From positions 12,668,001 to 12,732,000 of the forward strand of contig AP031357.1 of NCBI GenBank assembly GCA_037833965.1: a DNA stretch of 64,000 nt. The letters are read 5' to 3'. The DNA is from Marchantia polymorpha subsp. ruderalis. Its lineage: Eukaryota > Streptophyta > Marchantiopsida > Marchantiales > Marchantiaceae. The notes beneath the pieces are model-generated. The model was not told where the DNA came from. It was given only the letters and a program-made list of their open reading frames with translations, and did no database searches. The translations under genes and the position numbers were made by a program. Positions 11,801 through 24,600 of the stretch are shown here, piece after piece. Position 1 is the first letter of the stretch, and every line of letters starts with the position of its first letter.

Positions 11801-13810
11801 GCTCAAAATGAAGTTTGATCTATGGATAGATTCTTCAATTGAAAACATTTTTCACTCTCAACCAGCGTTCTCCTCGTCCCTTTCTTCTCTCAGTTCTCAA
11901 CCTCTCTCTTCTTAACTAAGAGCGCCGTTCAGCCACGGTGCTAGGTTTTGTTCTCATGCTACAACATGCACAAACTAATGAGTACAATTTGGACGGTGTA
12001 CTGGAAACTACGTGTTCATAGTTCATCGAGGAAGCTGAGAGGAGTCTTCACGACGCCATCATGATTGTGCGTCGGGCTTACAAGAATTCGACCGTTGTTG
12101 CCGGTGGTGGGGCTATCGATGTGAGTAAATCCGGAGGAATTGGACGATTGCCTTGTGTGACGGGGTTGACGTCCAGAGTCTTCTTTTTTGTTGATAAACG
12201 ACCACATGTTATCACGATGTACTTTTAGAGGAACCTATCCTTCTTTCGTCTAAGATAAGCTGCCCAGGATAAGCATGCATGAAGGATAAGCTGTGTCATG
12301 CGAGCTCAATTCTCTCGGTTTTCACAACCCACTGGGGTTCTTTACTTAGAGAATGACTTGTGCTCTATATGTTCGGGTAATTGTTACTTGAAGGCGAATT
12401 TTATTGCACATAAGCGGCAATAACTAGGTGGGTCATGTAGATTATTTATTACTTGAGAATATCCATTGGATGGAAGACTGTTAGGGGAATCTTTGGTCGA
12501 TTAAAATCACACAAGATTACATCGTTCGAATTCTTGATGTCTTGTCTAACCTAGGTAATGACAAGTTTAGCTTGTACGTGTCGTTGGTGCATGTCCAGAT
12601 GGAAATAAGCAGATACTTACGTCAACACGCACGAACAATTGCTGGCAAATCACAATTGTTTATTAACTCATACGCAAAGGCCTTAGAAGTCATTCCCAGG
12701 CAGCTCTGTGACAACGCTGGCTTTGACGCAACAGATGTTTTGAACAAGCTCCGTCAAAAGCACGCGCTTGCCACTGGTAAAGCTTTTTCTTCTTGAAGTT
12801 CGTAGTGTTGTACTTTTCTTGTCGTTTAAGTTCTGAATCCACTTGTCAGTTCTTATTCTCGACTACTTTCAAGTGAGTTCCACTGTTGGCTTTTGAGAGC
12901 TGACTCACATCATCTGTCTGCAGGCGAGGGAGCCCTCTTCGGAGTTGAAATTAACACGGGTGGGATCGTGGACACCTTCGCTAATTTCGTCTGGGAACCA
13001 GCTGTTGTTAAGGTACGAAATAATTCACAATCTACTGAGGTCGTTCCAATTGCAGTTGTGAGTAATTTGTGCAGAGAAGTACTCGCGCTAACCAAGTTGG
13101 ATATTAAATCTCTCATTGTGGAGACGACACACGTCTCACTTTCGATGAGACAAAGGATCAATGCTCCTTTGTACTGTGGAGGGTTTCAATCTTCTCTGAT
13201 TCTTAGCGCCATCCCTTCTGTTTAGTTTTTGCAACTGATCTGCATTTGCTTTGTCCATATTTTAACGGGTGGTTTGTATTTCATATAGATTAACGCGCTT
13301 ACTGCAGCTACCGAAGCCGCTTGTTTGATCCTGAGTGTAGATGAGACCATTCGAAACCCCAAGGTATTTCAGTGCCTAAGTTGTACCGGTTTCGGTGATT
13401 TTTTAATATTTACTTGTTTATAATCATCTTTGTAGGTCTTTGTTTTGGTGTGTTTTTTCACATACGATAAGTGCTTTCTTATCGTATTGCAGCTAGAATC
13501 TTTTGCATTTGCGACTCGTGTTTGCGATAATTTGCGAAGTCCCCATGAATGTGGTAGTGGAAGCTCTTGTCGAAACAAAACTTCAAGAACTGTTCATAGG
13601 ACGAAGTATTCCAAATGGTCTTCTCTTAAGATAACGAGTGTAATACACAATGATGCATCTCTGTAGTGCAGTTAACCTTCACAGCAGTTCTCTCATATTT
13701 GTTTGTGTCACGTGCAGTCTGAAAGTGCGGAAGGAGGAGGTGCCGGTATGGGTGGAAGAGGCCGGGGAAGAGGTATGCCAGGCAGAGGAAGGGGTATGCG
13801 CAGACGATAG
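8881..13810 (+). CDS. CCT7: T-complex protein 1 subunit eta (CCT7)
   Basis: CCT7 is one of eight subunits of the cytosolic chaperonin TRiC/CCT, which folds tubulin and actin using ATP. Thirteen coding exons join in phase: 8881-8895, 9243-9500, 9846-9971, 10116-10319, 10647-10816, 10972-11107, 11240-11356, 11526-11645, 12022-12120, 12599-12776, 12924-13012, 13289-13363, 13718-13810. Together they give 559 residues, the usual family length. Visible landmarks are [17 protein letters not shown] at the N-terminus, [12 protein letters not shown], the nucleotide-binding GDGTTT (residues 93-98), the apical [20 protein letters not shown] typical of eta, [10 protein letters not shown], and an Arg/Gly-rich tail. 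The start is ATG 8881 because it places the conserved eta N-terminus at residue 5, split by the first intron. No break was found. The gene looks intact and functional. Confidence 0.97.
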
Positions 13811-14510
13811 ACTGGACGACGTCCAGGTTTGACAAGCTTGCTTTTTTTGTATGTAGATTGATCCTATGGATCTGTGAGGAGTTTCATGGAGATGCTTTGA
13901 GACCAAAGTTCCGGGTAGGTGTAGAATTATATTCAACTACATGTAGGCTTCCATCAGTTTTGCCAGGGTTAGTGAGTTTTCTGCCAGAAGTCCTGGAGGT
14001 CATTCTCTATGTCGAAGATGCTCAATTTAAGTTTGCCATGCATCTTCTGTAAGTGGGTTCTATACTTCGAACATCGAACAGAGCCAACATCGAACCTTCA
14101 GGATATACTAGCAAGCCGGCACATAGGAATTTCCAATATGGCTCGTGTATACATGCGTTTGCCAACCTGGTGTGTAATCATTTAGAGTAAAATTTTTCAT
14201 GGGCCGATTCACATCCGAACTCAAGCACTTGATATCAGTAGATCGCAAGCTCGGTCTGTTTGGTTTCGACTTGACCTGAGCTGAGATTGTCTGATCTTTT
14301 GCCTTTCGCATGTGGGCAGTTAGTGGTTTACTTTGTTTTCGCATCTTTTCTCGTTTATGTTGTGCTTCTTAACACGCTTAATCCACCACACTGCTCATCT
14401 TGCAGCGATTTTTCCAAAGTTATGAATGTCTATTAATAACATAGTCTAATGTTCATTTGATGTTTAATTTCCACTGCAAATGGTTTGATATTTTGAACAC
14501 TCTATTTATG
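13811..14510. other. Downstream of CCT7, no gene seen
   Basis: This is the 3' untranslated region of CCT7 followed by AT-rich spacer. Only short open frames without recognisable content occur on either strand. Confidence 0.5.
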
Positions 14511-15206
14511 TATATAACGAGCGCGTGGGCAAGTTGAACACCGTATACGAAACCCGCAACGCCGTGGCTGGTCCCATCAGCATCACGAACGGTATTGAAC
14601 ACACAGTATCGAAGCAGTAGTCATTTGATGTGATCGTTGCCGCGCGTAACTTGGAGGAAAACTTGAGTATAAACAGTTGAACAATTGGGCTTAGAAAGAG
14701 ATTCTGATGAAAAAAATGGTGAGCTTTTTGAACAGAACTTGATTGTAAAAGATTTCGCTCTACAACTAAAGGAAAATGATAGGGCGGTTTTGGTGAAAGA
14801 AAGTGTAAACAACGTAGTTTCAATGAGCATTACATCTGACAATGCACCAAAACCACAATGACGCTATATACAACTAATGAAAAGGCAATGTAATGTTCCA
14901 CTTTCTTGAAAACCTACTTCGAAAGAAACACAGATGCGAAAACGAAGTAAGTAGAAGAATTAGTAATTGTCTTGTGAAAGTTTCACAAGAGAATTACGAG
15001 GATGCATGTCGACATTGAACATGGTTAAATATTTGATGGTTCTGACTCTGATGAAAAACGTGCCGAACGTGTCGATGAGGTTAGAGTTATTGCCGATGCA
15101 AAAGCCAACATGTGATTCACATAAGATAGTCAAGACACTTTTTGCATCTATGCCATCCCTCGGCATTGCAATTGAAATATTATCCATTCATGAGAAGTAC
15201 GCATGA
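14511..15206 (+). other. Coding-like fragments of unknown origin
   Basis: Three short + strand stretches look like protein-coding sequence stranded in spacer. About 14518-14605 has third-position GC bias unlike its surroundings (reads ERVGKLNTVYETRNAVAGP). About 14680-14861 is an open, acidic frame (VEQLGLERDSDEKNGELFE) ending in TGA. About 15020-15110 reads FDGSDSDEKRAERVDEVR. They lie in different frames with stops between. I do not recognise a family. A decayed gene or an internal part of a retrotransposon near the copia relic to the right are both possible. Confidence 0.3.
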
Positions 15207-15499
15207 ATCCAAAGAGCTCATAAACTCAACATGTGACACTACAAAGTATCTCATATGCTTTGTGTTTGAAGGCATCACATAAGCTTTTGTCTTTTCCTCT
15301 TTCATTTTTTAATAGATTGGAGCTCTTCAATTCAATATAATGTCTCAAAGGTTTTATCGGACTCTGTTAGTGTAACGAATACTTTTGAACTTTTTTTTTA
15401 TGAACAAGTCTGATCTACACTCTTGTTTGAGCAATGTTTTTGTAACATGTATATTGAACTGAATATGTAAAAGAGCTTTTTGACTCACATAGAATATCT

Positions 15500-15823
15500 T
15501 CTATACAATGATGACTAATTATTATTTTTGGATCTCTATGGCTTATTAGATTGTTAGTTCTAGACATGTAAAACAATAATAGCCAAATCACAATCAGCTA
15601 GAGATTAAACACAAGATGGTAAACTCGGGACACGAAGATAACGTAATGCATCCAGATGCACGATTATTAAAGCTAGAACACGTGAGAATGAGTGTATTGC
15701 AATGATGAAAGTGTACTTGCACAATATGAGGTCATTGGGATTAGATACCCCTAGTTCTGGCAAACTGAAGATTCATATTAGCTAGAAACCAAGGTTATTT
15801 TTTAACATGAGTTAACCTCAACA
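15500..15823 (-). repeat. 3' LTR remnant of the copia element
   Basis: Sequence beginning TGTTGAGG on the - strand lies directly after the polypurine tract, as a 3' LTR should. Parts of it resemble the sequence after the polypurine tract at 24980 on the + strand, for example a shared TTGCAATACACTC block and a TATCTAATCCCA/TAATATCCCA block. The outer end was not defined. Confidence 0.6.
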
Positions 15824-16740
15824 ATCTCCAATTTAATTCATGTTAAGAAAACATTAATCTTCGCAACTTTTATAATTATTCCATGGGAAGTTCTTAAAAG
15901 AAATCTAACACAAGGTCACTCTTGTTAATTAGAGTTAAGTAAAACTTAGCTTTAACCATAACATGTTAGAGTAATAATACAAAGAGTTAACTAATAAATC
16001 TGCTAGCATAGAGAAAACAATAAACTATGTAACCTATAATTGATTTGCGTAAAATTGTGTTATGTTTCAAAATAGAAAGCTCACACATGACAACTCTTGA
16101 TACCAAAAACTAACTAGAACTAAGTCTAATCATCATATGATATACTAATTATATAAAGAGTCAACAAAAAATAATATACTAGCAAACTACATGGTCTACA
16201 TGCACAACCTCCATAGTAGCACAATGTCGCCTGAAATTCTTAAAATGAATAATTCTAATCAACGCATTAGTTTGAATTGAGTTTACCGTTTATCTTCACT
16301 AGCCCAATTGTTTTATTAAACACTGATTGTCTAATAAAATGATATCTGATGTCGATGTCATTTTATTATTTATAAGCTTGTTCGTAGCCAAAGGTAGAGC
16401 ACTTTGGCTATCACAATGAAGATTGATCACGCACTGTGTCAATCCCATCTCCATGATAAACCTTTTCAACTAAATAATTTCCTTTGCCACTTCTGTTGCT
16501 ATCACATACTCAGATTCGATGTGGACTGATCAACGCATTTCTGCAAGTTAGATCTTCAATTAATGCTTTAACAACCAAGTGTAAACACATACCCAATTGT
16601 AAATTTCCATTTGTCTAGATCATGTCGGTAGGTAGTATCAACAAAGCTCAACAAGGATTTGACATTGTCCAATAAACCATCAAACAATATATTATATCCA
16701 TAGTACTCTTTAGATATCTCAAAACTCATTTCAATACTTA

Positions 16741-17214
16741 CTAGTGAACTTTACATGGATTCGACATGTACTTGCTCACATTGTCCATCGTTAGAGCAAT
16801 ATCAAACCGATTGCATTCATCAACATTACATTGATTCTTCGCCAAGATGAACATATCATCAACGTAGAGCACAAGAATGATAAGATTGAAAGTATCATAC
16901 ACATCCCGTAAGAATCCGTGTGTCTTCATGAACTCATCAAACCGCGTACTTCATTGCTTCAGTTCATGCAGTAATTTCAGCAATTTACAAATCAAACTCT
17001 TCAGACCTTTCACCTCAAAACCAATCGATTGTGTCATGTAAATCACATCTTCTAAATATTCATAAAAAAAAGTTGCAATTACATCCATCAGACCACAACT
17101 AGATTGAATATTGCAGCCTGTGCACATACGAGTTGTATCATATTTCGCTTTAGATGCAAAAACTTTATTGTAGTCCACATCCTTCTCTTGTGTTAAATCT
17201 CTAGTCATGAACAT
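16741..17214 (-). pseudogene. copia reverse transcriptase fragment
   Basis: The part 17214-16951 reads like the front of a copia RT (TRDLTQEKDVDYNKVFA, then VIYMTQSIGFEVKG and KLLKLLHELKQ). The part 16929-16741 continues with MKTHGFLRDVYD, the catalytic LYVDDMFILAKN, and FDIALTMDNVSKYMSNP. A stop and frame change separate the halves. The coding between YVDD and FDIA is shortened compared with intact copia elements. It cannot make an active enzyme. Confidence 0.88.
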
Positions 17215-18450
17215 GGATTTGAAGATTTATGCATCATCTTCTACTAGATTGTCTTTCAGCTTGTACATCCAGTTGGAGTCAATCATTTCTTGATTCCAAT
17301 AAAGTTCAACCAGCTTCCAAGTCTTGTTATCAATCAACAATTGCATCTCTCGCTGTATAACAATATTTCACTCAAAATTATTGACCAAAGGTTAAAAACT
17401 TCTTATGCAAAGAAGTTTCACATTTTTCCAAGATCAATGTAATATCATCCGATACTCTCTATCAAAGTCTTGATCTTTGAGAAGGAATGAATTGGCTCAT
17501 ACACCAAACCTTTCAAGAGTACTACTAAGACAATGCAATGATCTATTAATAAGCGGTTGCGATTGATCTCTATTGTCTGATGCTGTTACAAGAGGCTCAT
17601 CAACGATAATCTACTCCTCTAGATATTCAAGAACTTATCCATTTGAACTGATGCTTCTCTTTGTGACACATCATTAGTAACATAATGATCAAAGTTGCTC
17701 ACAACAACATCCGTGAGTGAAAATTTGCACTTGTCAGTAAGGGAAGTCTGAGAACTCTAGACTTCTTTAAGTAAGTTAGACTCATTGAAAAAAACATTAT
17801 TATTAATAATCATTTTACGTGCTACTGGATCTCATAGCCTTGTAATCTTTCACTCCTCTGGCAAATTTCAAAAAATAACAATCTTAGATGTAGTATCTAA
17901 TTTAATACCATGCTCCTTGGATGTGATGGTATAAGCTGCACAATCAAAACTTCTCATACGACTATATTCTGCCATTCATTTATGACTAAGTTCAAACAAT
18001 GTTGAAAAATTTATTGCACTAGAAGTAGAAAAAATTACCAAATTAATTGGGATGTTGACAACTTCGATCCAAAATTCACATGGAAAACTTAAATTGATTC
18101 AAATAATCCGCACCTTCTTCAATATTATTAGGTTGATACTTTCTAAAACAACAATTTATTTAAAGTATTAACGGTTGTGAAATGACCAATAATCCCCTAC
18201 TACTTTGAAACTACTCAAAAGTATATTTAACACCATTATCTAATTGCAAATATTCCATCATGTGTCCAATCTGAATTACAACTTGAAAGTTGGAAAGAGT
18301 TGGTTCTTATCATGTTTTATTTAGATCAGCAATAGTCAACCAATCTGCTTAAGTTTAAAACATAATCACCTCAAATTTTTTTTCCCTATATCATTGATCC
18401 AATGTGATTTTTATTAAAGTCTAAACACTCCATATGATTGATTTTTTTTA

Positions 18451-18741
18451 GTTGAACATATTTGTCCATTTTTTCAATCCATCATCGTAAAAAATGCACC
18501 TATGACATTCACACACTTCGAATATACAAATGAGAATAAAGACTTAAACATTCTTATTGCAAATATATCAAAGTTTTGGGTATCAATACATTTTGATGTC
18601 TTTTTCTTCAAGGAGTTGCTTATAAATCATAGATTTTATGGTAAACTATAGAGACGGTGGCCTCAATACTAAAAATCTCAAGTACCGCGTCGTGTGACAA
18701 CAAGTGATGCTCACTAGGGCTTACTGACTATGTATTGCATA
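18451..18741. other. Spacer between the copia relic and ELP5 region
   Basis: AT-rich sequence with no gene or clear repeat. It may include unrecognisable parts of the copia internal region. Confidence 0.4.
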
Positions 18742-19050
18742 TTACCCGATTGCAATGTGAATCTGATTATTACTGTGCTGACATAGAATTGCACGACGAA
18801 AAAGGTAATTCAATGATCTGGAAACAGCTTCTTTCAGCCATGTGAGACACTGTGATTGATTTGAATTCAGTCGAGGGGATGCAATTGATGAAAATGTTCG
18901 TGGACTGTCCACTTTCAAATCCTGTCCTCTCCGTCCGTATTTACATTCGAGGAAGAAATAGATAGTTGGTAGCAGCCATTCAAACCTATTCCGCAACTTC
19001 GCGCTGTAGTTCTTCCACTCTGATTCCATGGAGAAGCCAATCTCGCACAT
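18742..19050 (-). CDS. Hypothetical 102-residue ORF divergent to ELP5
   Basis: An uninterrupted frame runs from ATG 19050 to TAA at 18742. The product starts MCEIGFSMESEWKNYS and includes LRNRFEWLLPTIYFFLECKYG and a Trp/Arg-rich LTWLKEAVSRSLNYLFRR segment. It has no signal peptide or motif that I recognise. It begins 167 bases from the ELP5 start on the other strand, so it sits in the ELP5 promoter and could share it. Such a length can arise by chance. Support comes only from the even amino-acid composition and the position. It could also be an exon of a longer gene whose other exons are obscured by the copia insertion. Confidence 0.25.
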   Translation of the reverse strand: MCEIGFSMESEWKNYSAKLRNRFEWLLPTIYFFLECKYGRRGQDLKVDSPRTFSSIASPRLNSNQSQCLTWLKEAVSRSLNYLFRRAILCQHSNNQIHIAIG

Positions 19051-19217
19051 TGCTTCAAACGTCGCCTTTTGCACACAGCGTAACTATACTGTCAACAGTT
19101 GATGCAATTAGCGAGGTTCTCAATTGAGCTTGTGTATAATATATACTTATTGGGTGGCCGGGTGCTCCGTACAAGAGGGAAGGCAGAAGCTGAAAGTGTG
19201 GAAACAATTTTGAGGAT

Positions 19218-22200
19218 ATGGCGGATAGCGTGCGCAGACAGTTAAGAGATGGGGTTACCGAAGGAGAGCAGGTTCCTGTTGTTTATCTACAGGATTCGTT
19301 GGAGACAACTGCGGGTGTACACATTTTAAAACATTTTTTGAATGGTTTATGTGAGAACGTATCAAGAGGCCGAGCTCAAGCCAAGTGAGCTTTCTATTAT
19401 TCAGTCCTTTCTCCGCAGCGCAGCTCAATCGCTCACAACTTTTGAACAGCTCCTCTTTGACACACCTATAGCTGTTTTCAAATTGTATGCTAGTGTGATC
19501 AATCTGGGAGTTGTTGAGATTCGTCCTCGTTACTTCAGTTTTAAACTCATCCTTTTCAGCACCTATTGCAGGGGTATTGTCACAGTGGCGATGGAACGGC
19601 CTTTTGGGTTCTTCAACGATGTAGTTTCGTCTCGCCAAAAGGATTCATCGTCCGCAGACTGGTCAGAAAACCTCGCTCTTGCCCAGAGATTGTGCTTATG
19701 AGTTCTAGAAGTTAGGAAGGTTCCAGAGGTTGAATGTGGCTTGTTGTATGTAGAAGGTTTCAGGTCCTCGACTGCTACAGTGATCCACTAGGATGGGATA
19801 ACAGTACCGAAGGTGGAGTTGATGTTACACCTCTAAAGCAATCAGCATGCTGCCAGGACATTCGCAATCTACAGGCCCTCACATCTTTGATTCTTCAGCG
19901 CGGCATAGGTGTGCATTGTAGCGTCCTTACCCATGATAGATCCTTTCGTGGTTCCATAGCCTGAGATTGGACTGTTGTTATAAGTTCCTCATTTACTTAG
20001 ATTGGTATTGAACACGGGAATGAGTGATCACAATATATGTCTTTGCAGCATCACTTGGTCACCAAACATCCGAAAGATTTGCAGTATTATTTGATTCTGT
20101 GAGTACTCCTTCATAATTTTTTACTGTCTGTAGATGTTTTTTTACTTTCTGTTCCATTTTAAGAACTTTGGCTCATATTATAGACGTCATGAACGGAGAC
20201 CGTGTGGACACAAATGGAGAAGTTGTCTTAGTTTTTGGACTCTTCGCATTATTTTTTAGAAGATGAGAGCGAGCCACTAGGATATGCATTGTTTTCCTAT
20301 TTTTTACGTGGAAATGAGATTGGTGACAGCAGATTTATATCTCTCACAGCTCTGAATATGAATCTCTTTAAAACCTGAATCATACAATTTTCACAGTCCC
20401 GAGAGTGCATAGTAGTTGTTAGTCAATAGCAGGATGCACGGAGATGGCGTCCGACCTCCTTGTTAATATGCTAGTTTCAATGGGTTGAATTCACCTTGTC
20501 AGTAGTCAAGAGATTTTTCTTTCCGCTGCAGAGTAGAGTGAGCCAGGAGCACTGTTCTGATTTTGTTGGGAAGGGGTTTGGTAGAGAATTCTTCTCTCCC
20601 TCCTCTCTCTCAAATTCTAGGCAGTGGGTACCACCGGTCAGTCTAACTTCTTTTGGTTTCTTCGCTTGGTCATAATGGAGCCGGTAAACTAAAGAGCGTG
20701 TGGAGGTTTCGTGATTGTCTTGACGACTTTATGCTTGCGAATATAGCAGCGTTTCATGATATCTGTCTCTACGGCACTAAGTTGTTTTGAACGTTTATCC
20801 TGCAAGTTTGCAGATAAGTACCTTGTTGAGATTTCATACCTTACCAGTGTTAATGAACTTCCTCAACGGGCTACGCTCTCATGGTAGGCTATGCAGATGT
20901 GACTTCCTTCTGTACGTGGAAGTATCAGGAACAAACGCCTTTCGTATTTCTTAATTTGGACCAGTCTGAGGGTGAGAAAATTAAGTGTCTTTTATATCAT
21001 GATGTTAAAAGTCGGCATTCATTATTTTCTGGTGATTTGAACTTGCTTGTCAGGCTCTTCCTGTAGATATGTAGTAGTTTCCATTGCTTGCATCAGGATG
21101 GTCGTTGAGGTTTTTTACCAGTCTCATTTTTATGAGCTTTAATTAGTTCGATATTTTGAATGAGCTTGGTTTCTCTGTGTATATGTGTGTGTTTGTTTGT
21201 TTTGTTACCCTTTGGCTCTTCTGGTCTTCGTCATCACCATGTACCATTCATACCTGACTAAGTTCTTGGTGTCGATGGTTAAAATTACGTTGGTTTACCT
21301 TCTGCAGAATCTGTGTCTGCCCTTCTCTTCTTGGTGCACGCCGACTTACACGAAGTCAGAGACTTATCCACATTTGAATATTTCGCATCAACTGTTATTT
21401 ATTTGACTCCAGTCTCCGAGGTGCATATTGAGGGTAGTGAGAACAACTGTCAAGACGGAGGTAGTGTACGAATCAGGCAAAAGCGCAGGAATGGCAGAGT
21501 TCGTGAACAGGTTGAGGGTTTCCTCCTAGGTCCTTCTCTCGTTACTTTTGTCCCTGTGGAGAAGCTCTTTACTCCACTTCAAAGTGGGAAAAGTACTGCA
21601 CCCAAGGTGTGTTAATTGTGTTTGCTTGGTTCCGAATGGCAATCGAGATTACTGCTTCGTACTACTATATGGAGTCATTACTTTTCTCCCTTCTGTTAGG
21701 ATATGGATGTCCATAGTATCCCTGAGTGTCAAGGTGAAAACGGAGAATTAATGCTGTAAAACAGTAGATCTGACATTTTTTATCTGCACTAGTAGAAGAT
21801 GTACTTACTCTCAATCACATGTCTGGCAGGTTCAATTTAATCTTGAATTGACAGAAAAAGAGCGTGAAGATCGTGCAAATGTGATTCTGCCTTTCGAACA
21901 TCAAGGTATTGAAATCTGGGCAGATTCATTGTTGTGGCTCCAAAATTCTGCGTCGTGTTGAATAAACATCAAGGGATATCTTATCACTATAGATTCCGTA
22001 CTTCTGGCCGCCCTAACTCCCTAGCTCACTCGTAAGTTGGTAGCGATTAAGAGCACGATGACGGTTCTTATTTTTCTGATTTTGAGTACTTTTGCCGTTA
22101 TGTTAGTCTCAACTTGTAGTCCATGAGCAGGTGTTCTTACCTCTATGTCGTTATAAACAAGTCACATAGGTACATTTTGTGTCTCCTTAAGATGATGCTC

Positions 22201-22457
22201 ACAAATTACCTTGCGGTCTAAACTTCTGCTTCCACGCAGGTAACGGTTCGGAAGTTGAAATATACGATGGCAGGGAGGGTTCAAAGCTGGCAAGCCGGCT
22301 TCTGGTAGATAAGAGCACCAAGCCCAAAAGTTCGCAGTTCACGAACCATGATGTGTCCGTTGACAACAAGACTTACGGAGAAATCCATTACCTACGAGAT
22401 TCGGATGATGAGTTGCCGGACTCGGACGAAGACCCAGATGACGATCTAGACATTTAG
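19218..22457 (+). CDS. ELP5: Elongator complex protein 5 (ELP5)
   Basis: ELP5 belongs to the Elp4-Elp5-Elp6 ring of Elongator, which helps modify wobble uridines in tRNA. Eight exons join in phase: 19218-19384, 19572-19661, 19757-19908, 20049-20098, 20814-20883, 21308-21606, 21830-21905, 22240-22457. They give 373 residues. Landmarks seen are [12 protein letters not shown] at the start, [25 protein letters not shown], an Arg/Lys-rich [13 protein letters not shown] strand, [22 protein letters not shown], and the acidic C-terminus [20 protein letters not shown] characteristic of the family. The start ATG 19218 opens the conserved N-terminus. Intron 5 (20884-21307) begins with a stretch that by chance reads well as protein, which could mislead gene callers. 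No defect was seen. Confidence 0.95.
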
Positions 22458-24600
22458 TTCTAAGACTGGGCCTCTTCGTTTACATGCGAAAATCATCCTT
22501 GTATATAAGGTTTAAGCAGATAACTTGCTGATTGGATATTTGAATGAGACGTTGAATTGCAATAAATTGCCAGCTTCAGGGTTTTTTTAGAGTTCCAGTT
22601 GGAAGTTACCCTGACGTTTTTTGTCTACCAATGGAGTTTACTATTAGTCCTATATACTACGACATGGCTCAAACCCCCGTTTGAACCCGGTTTTGCGCCA
22701 GAAATGGTCCTGGAGCAAAATTGTTCTTTGGTTCAAACCACCTAGGTACACACATGGTGGTGGTACCACATACCGTGAATGTTGGTATTTCCAATGATGT
22801 TGTGATGTGTGCAAAGATACAGTAATCTTGAAATTTATATTTTATTCTACTCAGGACTTTTAATCTTGCCTAAAGACATCTTCCTAGATAAGAACTCTGC
22901 ACTGAAAGCAGCAAACTCAATACCCTCAGGAAACAAAGAATTACGACAATGCAGGCTCCAATTTCAAAAACCAGAATTTCGTACTTCTTAGCTAAAGTTC
23001 GCCAAAATATATTCTCTGATAATTTGGTTTTCTGCTCTCCAGTTTGTGAACATAGACGTCTGAAATACATTTTGTCACTTAACTGGAATCTTGGTCAATC
23101 TTAACTAAGCTGATCATGGTTAGTTAGAATAGGGGCAAATGTTGTTATATTAGAGATTTGGTATAGCCTCTGTGAAAACAATATTGTTACACAGAGATTT
23201 GGTATAGCCTCTACGATACTGAATACATATGGAGATAGTGGAACTATTCATGTAAGCACCGTGGATACAGCTTAACATAGCTGAAACACATTTTTTTTGT
23301 TAAATATATCAGTTTTTTTCTGTCTGTATTTTCTCGTGAATATTGAATCATACTATCAATTGATACTAGAGCAATGAAATCTTATTCTCATCCCGCGTAA
23401 CCCTTGTAAGATCTAAACAATAATGAGTGGACATTTCTTTAGCTTACAAATCAATGATATTGCCTATCTACTCGATGGTGTAGCATGCGCGGGGGACAAA
23501 ATTTAAATAATGGTTTAGGTGATGATGACTATTGACATGTTTTAATTTGCGATAAGCTCATCAAGATCTAGCACTAGCTCCTTTTTGAGTCATCAACGGT
23601 GATGAGTCATTTCTCATAAAGTTTAACACGAGTTTTCATTAACATTAAAAGTTCTGAGATGGAAAAAAAACTTGAAGAGAGAGTGAGTCATTTAGCTCGT
23701 TTGGACTTTAGCACAAATCTTTATTTCTAGTAATAAAAAATAAATTGATAAAACACAACTAATTTTCCTAGTTGAAAATCATAAAAGTAAATAATTATAA
23801 CTCCGAAAAGGTAGTAAATATGAATTTTTTCCTACAGCCTTAAAATCATCATATTGAGTTTAAAGATGATGATCAAAACGTGTATATTATTTTTTAGTTT
23901 AAAAAAAATCTCGTTTATATATGAGTACTTAAGCAAATCTCTATGAACTTGATTACATATTTATTGTGAAACGTGATATGCAAGTGCTTATAATCTTTGA
24001 AAGTTAGTGAATCTATTAAAAATAAATACTTCAAAAGTTGATACAAATTTTCAACATGAAATTTACTCTTACGATTTTACTTTTGCTTAAATGAGTATTT
24101 TCAACATGTTCAAAGAGGTAAAATTTCACCAAGACTATATAGTTTACTCGTTGTGGATTGATAACATGACAGATTTATCCACTATAATGCTAGATTGCTG
24201 AAGTGTTGTGATCAACTAATAAACTCAAATTTTTTATTATCAAACAAACTCATTGCTCACATGATAATTATAGCAAGTTCACTATAAATTACCACTTTTT
24301 TCATTCTGTTTAATTTTTATTGTATACATAGCTAATTAAAAATAAGATTAAAAAATCTAGTTTATTAAATTTCAACATTCTCCTGGCATGTGTTTAAAAT
24401 CTTGAAATATAAATAATTGAATTGGATAATTTTCAACTGATTTTAATACTAATTTAAATGATAGAAATTAATTGATATATATTTTTTTATGTAGAGATAT
24501 TTATTATCTCAAATTTAATTTTTGATTATATTTTTATCTCAAATTTCTCATGTTTAATTAGCAAGGTTGATAGCGTATGTGATTTGATGGATTTGTAAAT
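22458..24600. other. Gene-free, increasingly AT-rich spacer
   Basis: After the ELP5 3' untranslated region, base composition shifts to strongly AT-rich by about 23.6 kb. I see no gene. It holds a perfect 20-base direct repeat (23152-23171 and 23193-23212). The right part may be internal copia sequence too decayed to read. Confidence 0.6.
23152..23212. repeat. 20-base direct repeat, 41-base period
   Basis: AGAGATTTGGTATAGCCTCT occurs at 23152-23171 and again, exactly, at 23193-23212, with 21 bases between. Two units only. Confidence 0.85.

Larger units (their letters stand above)
15500..18450 (-). mobile_element. Ty1/copia LTR retrotransposon relic
   Basis: Read on the - strand, decayed copia polyprotein parts appear in family order: integrase core traces (about 18.2-18.4 kb), the integrase end with a GYRLWDP-like motif (about 17.82-17.95 kb), reverse transcriptase (17214-16741), and RNase H (about 16.53-16.37 kb). 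A purine-rich tract (AAATTGGAGAT, 15833-15824) follows, then an LTR-like TGTTGAGG start at 15823. The order and single strand show one element inserted opposite to the neighbouring genes. Stops and deletions are frequent, including loss of the stretch between the YVDD box and the RPDIA-like motif. The 5' LTR was not found. The left boundary inside the LTR is approximate. Confidence 0.88.

Noticed and set aside
20881-21066. Frame that continues ELP5 after exon 5 through a 13-base GT...AG stretch (20884-20896)
   Set aside because: Removing those 13 bases would keep the frame and even resembles ELP5 in length, but 13 bases is too short for a spliceosomal intron. The real next exon is at 21308, where the family-like [14 protein letters not shown] sequence joins in phase.
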